DNA of 64,000 nt from Heyndrickxia acidicola (GTDB lineage Bacteria; Bacillota; Bacilli; Bacillales; Bacillaceae_C): positions 4,706,727-4,770,726 of the forward strand of contig NZ_KV440953.1 of NCBI RefSeq assembly GCF_001636425.1. Direction: 5' to 3'. The notes under the pieces were generated by a model that had not been told where the DNA came from, did no database searches, and saw only the letters and a list, made by a program, of their open reading frames with translations. Shown here in pieces: positions 63,673 to 64,000 of the stretch (position 1 is the stretch's first letter; every line of letters starts with the position of its first letter). The position numbers were made by a program, and so were the translations under genes.

Positions 63673-64000
63673 ATGAGTTGGATTAAAAAATTTATTGATT
63701 GGCTGAATGGAGAAGATGTTGTCCGAGAATATGAACTTGAACAGGGAAGAACTTCCCAAAGTCAGGCAGAACAGCAAATCCCATTAATGAAAACAAAAAC
63801 ATTTGAACATCAACCTATTCAACATATCCATCGATTTGAAACGAAAAATAATCTGCATGAAATGAAAAGTAATCGACATGTGGAAACAAGAGTGAAATTC
63901 CAATATCCTAAAAGTCAATTCCGCTTTCCGGTTGTTCAGGACCCAAAGGTGAAACCCGAGCCGACAATGAGGGAACGACCGATTTCAGAAAAGCCAAGGC
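63673..64000 (+). CDS. sftA: DNA translocase SftA (FtsK/SpoIIIE family), N-terminal part
   Basis: The first 109 codons of a gene that leaves the window. The start ATG 63673 (MSWIKKFIDWLNGEDVV) and the following charged, Gln/Glu/Lys-rich linker match the N-terminus of SftA (YtpS), the soluble translocase that moves DNA away from the closing septum. No helix is seen, unlike SpoIIIE. The position after ytpP-ytpQ-ytpR is as in B. subtilis. The motor domain is not in the window. The upstream GTGATAAC gives only a weak ribosome site. Confidence 0.85.
   Translation, partial: MSWIKKFIDWLNGEDVVREYELEQGRTSQSQAEQQIPLMKTKTFEHQPIQHIHRFETKNNLHEMKSNRHVETRVKFQYPKSQFRFPVVQDPKVKPEPTMRERPISEKPR

Overview
This 64 kb window is a low-GC chromosomal segment from a spore-forming Bacillaceae relative of Bacillus subtilis, outside the subtilis group proper (Mesobacillus-, Neobacillus- or Cytobacillus-like; inferred from gene order and repeat content, not tested by search). 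Gene starts are preceded by strong AGGAGG-type sites and TTG starts are common. Most of the window reproduces the order of the B. subtilis yt* region: ytmA-ytmB, pckA, metK, asnB, ytoA-ytpA-ytpB, ytqA-ytqB, ytzC, yttB, leuS, ytwF, then ytfP, ytgP, a YtzG-type pseudouridine synthase, ytzE, pepV-dat, thpR, ytlQ, ytmP, ytzH, trmB, ytnP, ytzB, ytoP, ytpP-ytpQ-ytpR and the start of sftA.

Layout. 1-2682 is the tail of a xylose-type sugar ABC transporter operon (binding-protein C-terminus, a single-domain ATPase, a permease). 2700-5290 is a disturbed stretch: a small ORF without a usual start, an orphan large serine recombinase and a YtlA-like lipoprotein gene that is frameshifted and truncated. 5650-21760 is mostly housekeeping metabolism, with a SAM riboswitch ahead of metK. 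21760-22870 is packed with repeats. 22868-29600 holds an MFS transporter, T-box-controlled leuS, an acidic surface protein with its class D sortase, and a rhodanese. 29950-33700 holds cse60, cstA and its YbdD-like partner. 33700-42000 is a potassium island: a c-di-AMP riboswitch, a structured leader, a 28-residue membrane ORF, kdpFABC, and a double KdpD-like sensor protein without a kinase. 42200-64000 is again syntenic core with many small genes.

How the genes work together. The Kdp operon appears to be under c-di-AMP riboswitch control, and no KdpD kinase/KdpE regulator pair is seen here. metK and leuS are controlled by their end products through RNA (SAM and tRNA-Leu). The surface protein and its sortase overlap by ATGA and are co-expressed. 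ytpA and ytpB, for bacilysocin and terpenoid lipids, sit in tandem.

The most notable non-coding content is a set of dispersed repeats. Family A is a ~165 bp MITE-like element with imperfect terminal inverted repeats, in about 12 copies. Family B is a ~155 bp element with two clear protein or terminator consequences. Family C is a ~140 bp element of the widespread Bacillaceae 'CCCCGCAGGAG' type. Family D is built around the palindrome GGGGTCAGACCCC. Family G is an inverted-repeat element. There are also two local tandem arrays. Two repeats supply the C-terminal codons and stop of neighbouring genes (dat and a C39-like peptidase), and one lies inside the metK leader.
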